Source: Beta vulgaris subsp. vulgaris
Lineage: Eukaryota > Streptophyta > Magnoliopsida > Caryophyllales > Amaranthaceae
Assembly: GCF_026745355.1 (NCBI RefSeq)
Contig: NC_079205.1
Coordinates: 35,449,660-35,513,659 of the forward strand
Direction: 5' to 3'
DNA length: 64,000 bases
Shown: positions 33,552 through 45,605 of the stretch, in pieces
Layout of the letters: each line of letters starts with the position of its first letter
How positions within the stretch are numbered: the first letter of the stretch is position 1
Notes under the pieces: generated by a model
Seen by the model: the letters and a program-made list of their open reading frames with translations, nothing else
Databases searched by the model: none
Told to the model about the DNA's origin: nothing
Program-made: the position numbers and the translations under genes

Positions 33552-36047
33552 GGAAAAATTGATAAGAGGGGGACCAATTATAGTCCCCTTTTTATAATCG
33601 ATCCCAACTTATGAATACTCCACATCGATCCCAATTTTGAGGGGTGTTTTACAAAAATAGTCCTAGCAGGTCACTTAACCTGCTACAACAAGTAAACCCA
33701 TGTAACTATCACCCTCGCCACCCTTCCCCTGCACTACCACCCCCTCCCCGACCTAGAATTATCCTCCCCTACACTCCCTCCCCCTCCCCCGCTCTAAAAC
33801 AATCGTACTCTGCCTCATTGTTGCCGACACGTCGGAGCCCGGTCACCCTCCCGCTGGCCAGTGCAACATAGACCCATGCGTCCGCCCTCTCTGACGTTCC
33901 TCTTTCCCCCTTTCCCCATGCAACTCTCTCTCTCTTCCCTCCTAGTCCATTGCTGAACAACCACCACGTAGCCCATTACTTCCCTACACCACTACCAGAT
34001 TGCCCTCCCTTGTCGCACCATCACTCCACCCCCTGCCATGGGAAAACTCTCCCCTGCTTTTGAAACTCCCTCCCGTGCCCCGCCAACCCCTCCCTTGCTT
34101 CTGAAATTACTTTCCCTTCCCCACCACCCCCTCCCCTGCCCCAAAAAAACGCTCCCCCGTCCCAGAAAACCCTTCCCCTCTCCACTGAATCCCCCCCAAA
34201 CCTGTAAAAGTGTTTTTTTAGAAAAATACACTAGTAGAAAAAGGTCGATTTGCGTCGGACCCTGGACCCCTATTTGCGTCGGACATGGGTCCGACGGCAC
34301 AGGTCTCGACGCATATGACCTAAAACTAATCTGCGTCGTATGCGAAAACGACGCAGATTGTTAAGCTATTGCGTCGCAATTGTATACGGTGCGACGCGCA
34401 TTGCTCTCCTCATTTGCGTCGCACATAGCCCTTGGTGCGACGCAAATCATCCATATCTGTCGTACATACATCAACATGAGATGCAGATGTACAAAAACGG
34501 CCCAGCAAGTCAGACCCATTTGCGTCGCACTACATCCGACGCAAATGAGGTAATTTTTGCTACAAAAAAAAATTCACGTATAGAATAATAAAGCATAACA
34601 GTGATACAATGGAAAACTTCCTTCGCTAAAAACGAAATTCAGTAAAACTAATAAAGAATAAATCCCAGCAAGATTTGAAGTGTGAATACAAAGTTGAATC
34701 AACTTCCTTCGCTAAAAACGAAATTCAACAAAACTTATAAAAACAGAAAAGCAAAATCAACAAAAGCAATCAATCATAATCTATACAAAATTAAAAACTT
34801 AAATATTCAGATCTAACATACAAAAAACGAAATTAAAAAAATGAACCTAAAAACACAAAATCAGATCTAACATACAAGAACAAAATTGCACTAATTATAT
34901 TTTTTTAAAAAAAACCTAAATCACCAAAATCAGAGCAAACTTCGTTCTTTCTTCAAATCCCGTTCTTCTTGAATTTGAGAAAACAATAGCGAGAAAATCG
35001 CCCTTCAATATGAAGAAAATCGCCGTTGTTGGTGTTGTCGGGTCTTCGATGCTGAAGCTTCGCTCGCCGGAAAATGGTGTTGTTGTTGTTGGTGAAGAAG
35101 CAAATGGTCGATTTAAAGAGAAACCAGAGAGATGATAATGAGAGTTGATGCGAGGAATTATGTTCACCATCTACTAGCCTTCATAACTCCATGTTATTGG
35201 ACCAACAAAGACAACGCAGTTTCCAACCTAAATGAGTACTCGACGGTTCCAATCTCATTCTTCAAATTTTCAAGAATCGTTTGATCCAATTTACTAATCT
35301 GTTGGACAATGGTCTGATTTCTAAAAATTTGACTACTTACTTGATTTTGCTCACTCGAAGTTACAAATACATCTATAAAATAGAACATAAACATCAACTC
35401 TACTAGCCTTCATAACTCCATGTTATTGGAGAGGGAGAGGGAGAGAGAGATGATGAAACGGGTGAATGATGCGAGGAATTATGGTTGAATAAGGGAGAGG
35501 GAGAGAGAGAAAGAGATGATGAAACGGCTGAATGATGCGAGGAATTAGGGTTGAGTAAGGGAGAGGGAGAGTGAGAGAGGAAGATAGATGAGTGACGCGG
35601 CTCGTGGTTTTTGAAATAAAAAAGAAGTGGGCCGCATGGCCTTGGTATCTGTGTCGCACGTTGAATACGGTGCGACGCACATTGGGCTCGGTATCTGCGT
35701 TGCAAGTTGAATGAGGTGCAACGCAAATTGTTCTTTTGCAACGCACCTAGCGCACGTGCGACGCATATAGCTCGTATCTGGTACTTATTTACCCATGTTA
35801 TGCGTCACACTTCTCTTTACGTGTGACGCAAATTTCTTTATTGCGTCGTTTTGCCTTTCATGCGACGCAAATGGGGCGACACAAATCGTCCTTTTTCTAC
35901 TAGTGATACTGCTTTTAAATCGGTAACCCTTCCACTTGGACCATTTTTGTAAAACACCAGAGTTTGGGACCGCTGTGGAGTATTCAAAAGTTGGGATCTA
36001 TTATGAAAGGTGGACCATAGTTGTACTTGCTCTTGTTAAATTTTTCC
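33552..36047. mobile_element. Mutator-like element with about 115-bp TIRs, host of CACTA copy 2
   Basis: The left end from 33552 (GGAAAAATTGATAAGAG) and the complement of the right end (GGAAAAATTTAACAAGAG) match over about 115 bp, including GATCCCAACTTNTGAATACTCCACA and GTTTTACAAAAATRGTCC. The flanks TATAAATAT and TATAATAAT may be a decayed 9-bp duplication. The interior 33650-34225 is C-rich low-complexity sequence with spurious frames, and 34229-35905 is a later CACTA insertion. No transposase. Confidence 0.78.
34229..35905. mobile_element. Non-autonomous CACTA element (copy 2)
   Basis: Ends CACTAGTAGAAAAAGG and CTTTTTCTACTAGTG are flanked by ATA (34226-34228, 35906-35908). Subterminal TTTGCGTCGCA / TGCGACGCAAAT repeats are the same as in copy 1. 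The interior has no transposase; it carries three copies of an AGAGATGATGAAACGG-type unit and a 31-bp perfect direct repeat (35171-35201, 35400-35430). Confidence 0.93.
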
Positions 36048-37001
36048 TATAATAATCATATATGTCACATAATTATGGTATTTTCTCATAGTAATTTTCT
36101 ATTATTTGATTAACTCAAAATTAGTAATATTAATACTAACATGCACGACGATCGCTATTGAAGCTCATAATAATTTACCATACTAAAATTAATATATTTA
36201 TCTTGGCATAATAATGAAACACATCATGAACCAGTTAGAATAATTTATAGTCTGATGGGGGTCGGGTAACATATTTTCCTAAAGAGATCAGTTAGAGTAG
36301 AAATGATCCTTTAAGATGAGAGACGACCCCTTGTCTAAAAGTGACTTTATTAACTTAAAAAGTGACCCCATTGACTTCAAAGTGTCCTTATTATGAAAAA
36401 AGTGAGGTGGTCTTACAATCTATGCAAATATATTAAAAGACATTCCTATTAAAAAAGCGGTGCTAGATGGCACTCTTCTCAAGCTTTTAATGCACGTGTT
36501 TATGACGTCATTTAAAAATATAAACAATTTGTATCTACTAGGAGTGAACACATGACCTTTGAAATATATGAGAGTTTAACAACCAATACATTGCAATTTT
36601 AAGGTTCAAGTTTCAAAGTAGAACAAAATAAAGTCTTTTAATCATATGTAACTATAAAGATATAGATTTTTTTTTTTAATCTCTAACACTTTTATTAAGG
36701 TAACCCCAATTCCATTGAGCTTGTTACTTTTATGCCCAATTCTTTAATTTTTTTTTAAAAAACTTATCATAGCACGGCCATTTTCTAATTTTACACTAGA
36801 CAAAAAATTAAGAAAAGATAATAAAATGAATTATGAAATTTATAAATAATAATATATGTGATGATTGTAACTAACTCATTCCATATCCCGAGCCAAATTA
36901 CAAGTTACTTTATTGTAAAGAGGTCTTAAACAAGACTGACTATCAAATTTTTAGCAAGATGAATAAAATATGCTAAAAGATATTGGAAATTATTTGATTA
37001 A
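36048..37001. other. AT-rich sequence, nothing recognised
   Basis: No open frame of note, no element ends identified. Confidence 0.5.
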
Positions 37002-38498
37002 GGATGTGTTCGCCAACAGAAGCAATGGTTGTAGGCTTGTAGCTTTAAGTTGTGAGAACATTTGTTAGTTGTGTTGGTAACTGTTAATAATTGGTGTGTA
37101 GCTATTAGTGTTAGTTATCAAAATAGCGACAAAAATATTGATGTTTGGTAAAAACAGTTGTTAAGATACCTTTTTACAAATAACTAGTCAAAAAAACTCA
37201 AACAAAACTTTAATGTAAAATAGGATATTATCTTATATGACCTTGGCATGTAAGCCATTTTTCTATTCCCAAATAACCCTGATATTTTCACCCATATCGC
37301 TGATAACTCTGAGCTTGTATTTTATCATCAAACTTGACGGAACGACTAATGATGTTAACTATATTAAAACAAAATTAATTACTACTTTTCAATAATAATA
37401 ATAATAATAATAAAAATCAACTCTTTCTCTCTCTCGGTCATTGTTCGTGAAATGTTCAAAAATTGGATGATGAATGTCAAACCTTTATGAAAAATTGTTG
37501 CAATTGATGGCCAAAAGCTTCAAATTTAGTTATCTTTATGAAAGATTAAATTTTGATAAAAGCCATAAATTTGATTTGTATTTAAATCATTTTGATTTCT
37601 TGTGGGTTATTGGTCGAACTTTTGGATGCAATTTCTTCGAACTCTCACAATCTTGAATAACCCCGAATTGATTTTGCAATTATTGAAAAGATTAAAGGGG
37701 GAATGGTGGCTTTGCTAGTCTGTCTAGGTTGTGGTTTTTTTAAAGGTGGAGGAGGAGAGATAAATCTACGGTAAAATGGAGGAGAAAAAGAGATAATTAG
37801 GGGATGATGGAAGAGAGAGAGAATGGTGAAGCCACCATGCATCTTCAATGACTTTAAAATGAGTAAATTTCTTAATTTCACTCGTCAATAAAAAGAACTC
37901 AAACGACAAACAGTTGAGTGCTAATGGTTGAGAAATGGTGGACGAAAAAGAGGAAGGTGATAAGAGAGAAAATTAGGATGGATGGAGGTTTAGGGCTGTA
38001 GTGGGGTTTTGATGGGTAAGGTATAGTTTTAGGGGTGGGGCAGTGTGGGGCGGGATGGGGTTTCAGGGCTAGGGTGCGGTTTCCGGTAGGAGAATGGAGG
38101 TTTTGGGGCTGGGTAGGGTGTTAGAGTTGGTGGGGTTTCAGAGCGAAAGAGAATAGAAATGAATCTGTTTTAAAAATAAATAAATTAAAAAGGCACTAAT
38201 TATCTTTGTTTTGAAATAGTTAACGTTGTTAGCCATTGCGTCAGATTTAATGACAAAATACAAGTTTAGCGTCATCTACGATAGGGGTGAAAAATGTCAG
38301 GGGTATTTGAGAAATGACCTATATGTTAGTGTAATGTCAAATAACCACTAGCTCAAAAGCTACAATTATTAGCTTTTGAGAAAAACACTGTTTTTGACAT
38401 TAAAAAGCTATCCACACCAATACCTAATCAAACACTAATATACTTTTTATAAGTGTTTTGACTAAAAACTAATTCAAAAACTTGTGCCGAACAGATCC
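37002..38498. mobile_element. PIF/Harbinger-like element with nested long-TIR element
   Basis: Ends GGATGTGTTCGCC and GGCACAAG-complement (…GCCGAACAGATCC) form a short inverted repeat with a TAA duplication (36999-37001, 38499-38501). Inside, about 37244-37385 is the reverse complement of about 38205-38335 at high similarity (CAAATAACCCTGATATTTTC-type text), the long TIRs of a second element. The central part has a poly-AAT run and a minus-strand frame 37645-37881 that matches no known protein. Confidence 0.72.
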
Positions 38499-38577
38499 TA
38501 AGCCATTAAACTTTACTAAACTTCTTCTCTTTGCAATTATGTTTCAACACTATTCATTACATTAACCATAGAACTTA

Positions 38578-39529
38578 CACTACAAAAAATGAGTGCATTT
38601 TAGCAACCTAGTTTGGCAACAAATTTCTAATGTTGATAAGTAGCAACATAAACTTTTATTTTGGTTACAGGGCATTTTTTTCATCAAATGAGGGCAACAA
38701 CATTTTGATTTGTTTATTTGAAACTAATTGTCTTAGTATTTGTTGCTACATGACATCAAATTTTGTAATTTGTTGCCACTTTATTGCAACGAATACTTGT
38801 TTTGTTGGCATTAGAAACAAGTCATATTAACATTTGTTATTATATGACATTGTATTTTTGATTGGTTCCTATTTACAAACAAACCATGCCAACAAATGTT
38901 TAATTTATTGTCATGGGAAACAAGTAATTTTATAATTTGTTGTTAACATAGGAACTGAATCACTTTAAGCAACAAACTTTGACAACTAATTTTTGATGTG
39001 TTGCTTTTGACAACAAGTACTCTTACTAGTTGTTGCAAGAATGGAACCCAATTTTTAATTGTTGGCTATGTAAACAATGGTCGTACACTTTGTTGTTGAT
39101 TATATCCACCGTTGTATTGTTTTTGGCAACAAAATATGGCAATGAACACTTGTGTTGCTGACATTGGAAACAAGTCATTTTACTATATGTTGTTATAGGA
39201 TATCATATTTCTGATTAGTTGCTATTTAGAAACAAACTTACGACAACAAATGTTCAATTTGCTACCACTAGAAACAAATGGTTATTTTTTGTTGTTAAAA
39301 TACAAACATTTCTTTTATACATATTAAAAATTAAATTAAAAAATCCTTGAATTAGGTTTTAACAACAAACTCGAACAGCTAATTTTTGATGTATTGCTTT
39401 TGGCAACAAGTAGTCTTAATAGTTGTTGCAAAAATGGCATCTAATTTATTCTTTATTTCCCTTGTAGAGAACTTATCTTATGATTTGTTGCTAAATAGGA
39501 CATCTTGAATTACCAAAAACTGAAAATTA
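38578..39529 (+). mobile_element. CACTACAAA-type CACTA element, left part
   Basis: It begins CACTACAAAAAATGAG after TTA and carries many TTGTTGCCA / GGCAACAAAT subterminal motifs. Similar TTGTTGC and GTAGCAATG motifs continue at 48968-49090, beyond the nested insertions, but no clean right terminus ending GTAGTG was found. It is the outermost host of the nest. Non-coding. Confidence 0.65.
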
Positions 39530-40034
39530 CTCCGTGCGATTTTTATTTGTTTACTCACTTCTTTGGACACAAATTCTTAGAAGACAAATAAGTGTGTGAG
39601 TCATAGAAGGCAAGAGAAAATATTAATTCATTGCATATCACTAGTGCATAATTGGCCTAATATATCACCCTAAAAGTGTTACGTAAAGGTCTAAAAGTGG
39701 TGCTTCAGGCAATAGGTAACACTTTTATAAGTGAAACATCATCCTGTGTTACCTTCTCTAAGATAACACTTTTTAATGCTAATGTTTCACTTTCTCAAGC
39801 GTTACTCAAAATACTTTAATGTGACACTTTTTTAAAACTAATGTAGCATTTTTATAATGTTACTAATAATTTTTAATGTAACACTTATACATCTATAGTA
39901 GCATTTTCTATGTCATCTCTTTAATTATAGTAACACTTTATTAGATATTATGTATCATTTTAAGTCACCATGTAACACTTTATTAGATATTAGGCAACAC
40001 TCTTTGTTAGCTAGCTTTATAGTAACACATCTAT

Positions 40035-41483
40035 TTCACATGTCTTATAATAACATTTTTAAATTTGTCAGCAAACATACAATGATAATAATACTAAATC
40101 TTACAAATGTAATAATGAAGAGAAAATATTATGATATTATAGATATAAATGAATACATAATCAACGGTTATTCTAAAGAATGAACCAAAGAGTAGTATTC
40201 ATCAATTGAAAATATATTATTGCATTCAAAATCTATATGATTGATATGAAAATCCAGTCATATTTATGTAACTCTCCCAAAATAAACCTAGATCAATCTT
40301 ATGCTTTTTTTTTTTTTCTTTCGTCTTCAATTCCATCGCCCTATCCATGCATGCATCTTTCTGAAAGCATCTATCCATTATCTTCATCATCATGCAGTAA
40401 GAACAAAAAAATAAAATAGGAGTCTTCGAAGTCTGACTACAGTATATGCATAGCATGATATTTAGCAAGGGTACAACCTAGTGTCAAAATTCCTAACCTG
40501 GTGCAGGTTTAACATGGAATTTTGGTGCAGGTGTGAAGCACGTGTTCAGAAAGAACACGAGCTAAAACAAATGTTATTATTAACCAGTCATGTTTTCCAG
40601 TTTTTCTCCCACTCTACAGTCAATTCTGGAAACTATTAACATGGATATTAACGAAGCAAACTCATGATTACATAGAGCGAGGGCATCCATCGTTTCTAAT
40701 TACAAACCTATTCAACCGTATAACAAGTTTTTAAAATAATTTACAACTGACTTATTTGAGTAAAACCAACCAAATAACTAACTTTTATTATATTACTCTA
40801 TTTACAGATATTAAAGTTAAATTAATCAACTTAATTCACTTTTAAAGTTCACTTCTGCGTAAAAAAAAAAGTTCACTACAATGTTTCAAAACTATAATTG
40901 AATTATATACTCTTTTTAACTGTTGAGAATTAACCTCCAAATTTATATTAACATCAACAACAAGAGCTAGTAGCTATTCAATATAACCTTCTGGAGTGTC
41001 ATCTACACAATATAACTGAATCACTTAGACAAAAAAGTGAATTACATGCATCTTGCTTTAGAAGAAGTAACCATCCTGAAAGGAGTTTATTAAACTACTA
41101 GTTGTGTTTAGTATGTATTATTAAAAGAATTAGACATATTATCTACCTTCTCGTAAACTCGAATTAACTCGAACCTATTTTCACATAAACCTTGTTAATC
41201 AGCTTTAGTAATAATAATGAAATTATTTATAATGATCTTAATATTATTACCAACATTTACCTAATTTGTTGTCTATCTTTAATTAAGTTGGCTACTATAA
41301 TCATTTCACTCTTAGAGACTAGATAAATAGTCATTTAATAATTGACTTATACCTTTGTAACTTCTTAATTGCGATACTATTAGCTTAAAACTTGACAACT
41401 AACTGAAATTTAGAAAATGTGAATGCTATATAGGAATTCCTAACTTTCAATCAACATTATATTAGAACCAAAGAAACTTAAAT
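40035..41483. other. Interior of the 9.15-kb CACTA, no gene seen
   Basis: AT-rich sequence with short frames only (for example 40226-40468). No recognised domain or element ends. Confidence 0.5.
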
Positions 41484-42049
41484 GGAATTTCTATACAGTG
41501 ACCCTCAACTTTTTTAAATTCTATTTGGTAGACAATTTTTATCATTCCTCTATTTGGTAACCCTCTACTATATTTTTTTCAATTTTCTTTAACCTGATTG
41601 TATTTCAAAATTATTTTTTAATTTGAAAACTGATTTTTCAATTAAAAAAAACTGATTTTGAAATAAATAAAAACTCAAACCCCTGCAAGCACCGCCACCC
41701 CCAAAACCAGCTCTCCCCACAGCTTTACCACCTCCTTTCCCTTCCAGTTTCGATTTTCACCCCCATTCCTGTTGCCAATTTCGGCCAACCCTCCCTTCTC
41801 CGTCCTCGAGTACAACCCCAACTCCCTACCTTATCCCCAATTTCGACCCCGTCCCCTTCACACAACCTCCATCCTTTCCACCTTTTCGGTAGGTTAGGGT
41901 TTCAGGGAAAAGGGTTTCGGGGAGGTGTTTTGTAGCAGTAGGGAAAGAGAGGTGCTTTCTGGGAGGCCGGGGTTGTTTTCGGTAGGAGAGAAGGTCGAAA
42001 ATGGAGAAGGGAGGGGACGTCGGAAACAGGGACGAGAAGGGGGGCAGGG

Positions 42050-45000
42050 CTATGAAGCATGGGTACGGCACCCAGGGTCCGAATCCCGTACCGGGGACGG
42101 GGACGTCCTGGGTACGGTACGGATTAGCCTGGGATTCGTACCCAGGACGAATCCAAATACTGGGTACGGGGGTTATGTATGGGTACGGCTGAGGTCAGAT
42201 CGGGGACGGGGCTGGGGACGTTTCTTAGAGTGAGCCCACGTACCCATCTAGTTTAATGAAATTTGAGAGCCCAAATATCATTTTCTAGGGTTTCAGATTT
42301 TCGAAAAACCCAAATACTCTCTCAACTCACCTGAACTGGGAGTGCGAAGATAGCGAGATCTCGCCGGACGCCGCCTCGCCGCCCGCCGTTCACCGATCTT
42401 CCGTCGAGTCGTCGGTTTCTGACTTTCTTCTCTCTTGTTTCTTCTCCTTTCACTCGCCGGTTTCTTCTCCTTTGAAGGACTGAAGGTCGACTCGTACTCG
42501 CAAAGTCGCAACGAGCGCCGGTTTTTCTTCTCCGTCGAAGTCGCCGGTAAGCTTCTCTCACTCTCTCAGTTCTCTGTTTCTCTACTTTTGAATTTCCGTG
42601 GATATATGTTTGGCGAGTTGGCACTTTGGCAGACAGTTTGGTCTTTTTATTTCTTTTTTTTGTGGAGGTTTTTTTGCTTTTTTTTATAGGAATAAATGCA
42701 GTAAGTTAGTGACTTAGTTTAGTGTTAGTTTATTTAGTTTAATTGAGTGTTGATAATTGAATTGTTGTTGTGTTGATTCTGTTTTGATTGTTGAATGTTG
42801 GGTTGAATTGTTGTGTTGATTGTTGAATGTGTTTATTAGGAAAAATATGGCATCCCAATCTCAACAACAAAGTACTAATATTGGTAGCAGCACGGGTAGT
42901 GGGTCTGGTGCGGAATCAACGCAAAATGAGGGTTTGCCTCCATTGTGGAGGTTTGTAACAAGACTTGAAAAACAAGGGCGGTTGGTGAACATGGAAATAT
43001 AGATGTAATTTTTGTAATGAAAATCGAACATCTAGTTATTCTAGAGTTAGAGCCCATTTGCTTCAAATTAAGGGTCAAGGAATTGCATGTTGTAAGAAAG
43101 TGTCCCGTGTTGATAAACTTGAAATGCAAAAACTTGTGATGAATATGAGACTAAGAAACAGGATTCGGGCCCTAGGGAAGTTCCTTTGCCTAGTGAATCT
43201 CTTTCTCATTTGGACTCCGATTCTACATTCAAGAAAAGAAAGTCTGAAAAATCACCTATTACTAGATGTTTTGGGATTGAAACTAGGGATCAATTGGATC
43301 AAGAAATTGCAAGGATGTTTTACACAGGAGGGTTGCCATTTAATCTTGCTAGGAATCCACACTATATGAGGGCCTTCACTTTTGCTGCCACCCATAATAT
43401 AGGAGGTTACAAACCTCCTGGTTACAACAAGCTTAGAACTACATTACTTGTACAAGAAAAAGCTAATGTAGAGAGGCTTATGATACCATTGAAATCAACT
43501 TGGAGAGAAAAAGGGGTAACAATTGTGACTGATGGATGGAGTGATCCAACAAGAAAACCTCTCACTAATTTCATGGCTACGTTTCGTAATGGTCCAATCT
43601 TTCTTAAAGCTGTGAATTGTTTTGGTGAAGTGAAAGATAAGTATTTCATTGCTAATCTTATGAAAGAAGTCATTCAAGAAGTAGGCCATCAAAATGTTGT
43701 GCAAATCATAACTGACAATGCAGCAAATTGCAAAGGGGCGGGGGAGCTCATTGAGAGTGAGTTTCCTCACATTTATTGGACACCATGTGTTGTTCATACC
43801 CTTAATCTTGCTTTGAAGAATATTTGTGCGGCAAGGAATGTGAATAGCAATCATGAAACTTATGAAGAATGTAGTTGGATCACAGAAATCCATGGAGATG
43901 CCATTCAAATTAAAAATTTCATCATGAACCACAACATGAGATTGGCCATGTTCCAAAGATTTTCTCCTCTTAAGTTGCTTTCCGTGGCCGATACTCGCTT
44001 TGCCTCCATTATTGTGATGCTTAAGAGATTTAAGCTCATCAAACGAGGTCTTCAAGCCATGGTTATAAGTGATGAGTGGACTTCTTATAGAGAAGAAGAC
44101 ATGGGGAAGGCAAACTTTGTGAAGGAGAAGATTGTGAATGATGATTGGTGGGACAAACTTTCTTACATTGTTGATTTCACAAGGCCTATCTATGACATGA
44201 TTAGGCATTGTGACACCGATAAACCATGCCTTCACTTAGTGTATGAGATGTGGGATTCCATGATTGAACAAGTGAAGCTTGAGATTTACAAGAAAGAATG
44301 TCGTCCTCATTCGGAGTTTAGTCCCTTTTTTCATGTGGTTTATGAAATCTTGGTAGCTCGTTGGGCAAAAAGCAACACTCCTCTCCATTGTTTAGCCCAC
44401 TCCTTGAACCCGAGGTATATATTCTTTGGCATTCTTTTTATCTTGTTATATTTATACACAAATTTATAATCTTTTTTTTTAAATATTGAAGGTTCTATAG
44501 TGATGAATGGCTACTTGGAGCTCCATCTAGAGTTGCTCCTCATAGAGATGGTGAAGTATCTCGAGAAAGAATGAAGTGCTTTCGTAGATTATTTGCACTT
44601 AGTGATTGTTGGTAAAGTAATGGATGAATATGCACTATTCTCTATGAAGAGTGGACCTTTTGAGGATTTAACTTGTATTGAAAGGATGCATTCTATGGAT
44701 CCTAAGAGTTGGTGGGCAAACTTTGGAGCTCAAACTCCTCTCCTCCAATCTTTGGCATTTAAAGTGCTTGGGCAACCTACTTCATCATCTTGTAGTGAGA
44801 GAAATTGGAGTACATATTCCTTCATTCACTCACTTAGGAGGAACAAGCTAAATCCAAGTCGTGCACAAGATTTGGTTTTCATCCACAACAATCTTCGCCT
44901 TTTATCAAGGAATTCCGAAGAGTATTGGGAGCTTTACACTAAGATGTGGGATATTGGTGGAGATGCATTTGATTCATTGGAGGATGTTGGGTTTCTAGAG

Positions 45001-45285
45001 TTTGCGGAACTCTCACTAGATGAGCCGGATTTAGAAAATGAGTTGCTTCTTGAAGATTGATGTGTTGCGATGTTGCCTTATCTAAGCTTTATCTAGTTTA
45101 AGACATTAAATTTAGTTGTTGTTTTATGTTATTTTTAACTTTGAACTATTTATGTATGAATGTTTAATTTAGTTAATTTTTTTTTTTGCCGAATCCATGC
45201 CGTACCCGTTTTTTGCAATTTTAATTTTGCCGTTTTCCGTCCCCGTACCCATCCCCGTACCCGTACCCGTTTCCGTGCAACCTAG
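42050..45285 (+). mobile_element. hAT element carrying a transposase gene
   Basis: An 8-bp duplication GGGCAGGG (42042-42049, 45286-45293) flanks termini CTATGAAGCATGG and CGTGCAACCTAG, which are imperfect inverted repeats. Subterminal GGTACGGG/CCCGTACCC motifs cluster at both ends. The interior encodes a BED-DUF659-dimerisation transposase in plus orientation. Eight-base duplications and this protein identify hAT. Confidence 0.92.
42847..45060 (+). pseudogene. hAT transposase (BED zinc finger, DUF659, dimerisation domain)
   Basis: The reading starts at the ATG at 42847 (MASQSQQQST), loses frame near 42980 just before the BED finger (CNFCNE...RVRAHL), and again near 43150. From about 43155 it is open to 44414: DUF659 with RCFGIETRDQLDQEIARMFY, KGVTIVTDGWSDPTRKPLTN and IITDNAANCKGAGELI (catalytic Asp candidates). 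A 77-bp intron (44415-44491, GT...AG) splits the conserved LNPR/FYSDEW junction. The second exon has one frame break near 44600 and ends with the dimerisation motif SWWANFGAQTPLLQSLAFKV and SSSCSERNWS, stop at 45060. At least three frame breaks make it inactive. It would cut and re-insert the element from the nucleus. Confidence 0.9.
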
Positions 45286-45605
45286 GGGCAGGGTGTAGGG
45301 CGTTTGTCAAAGAGTCGGGGGGAAGTTGCCTGGTGAATCAGCGTTAGGCTAGGGGATGGGAGGGGGTGTTAGGATGGGTGGTTATGGTGAGGGGAGGGTT
45401 TGAGTTTTTTTTTTCATTTTAAAATAAATTTTTTGTAATTAAAAGATCGGTTTTTATTTAAAAAATAAATTTAAAATGTAATAAGGTCAAAGAAAATACA
45501 AAAAATAAAGTAAAGGGTTACCAAATAGTGGAAAGATAAAAGTTGTCTACCATATAGAATTTTAAAAAGTTGAGGGTCACCATATAGAATTTTCCAAACT
45601 TAAAT

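Larger units (their letters stand above)
41484..45595. mobile_element. Mutator-like element with about 190-bp TIRs
   Basis: A perfect 10-bp duplication AAACTTAAAT flanks it (41474-41483, 45596-45605). The left end from GGAATTTCTATACAGTGACC matches the complement of the right end (GGAAAATTCTATATGGTGACC) over roughly 190 bp. Both inner flanks (41690-42040 and 45290-45410) are C/G-rich low-complexity. A hAT element was inserted inside later. Confidence 0.88.

Noticed and set aside
33644..34300. Proline-rich frames on both strands
   Set aside because: C-rich low-complexity interior of the MULE; no domain, no codon-use signal.
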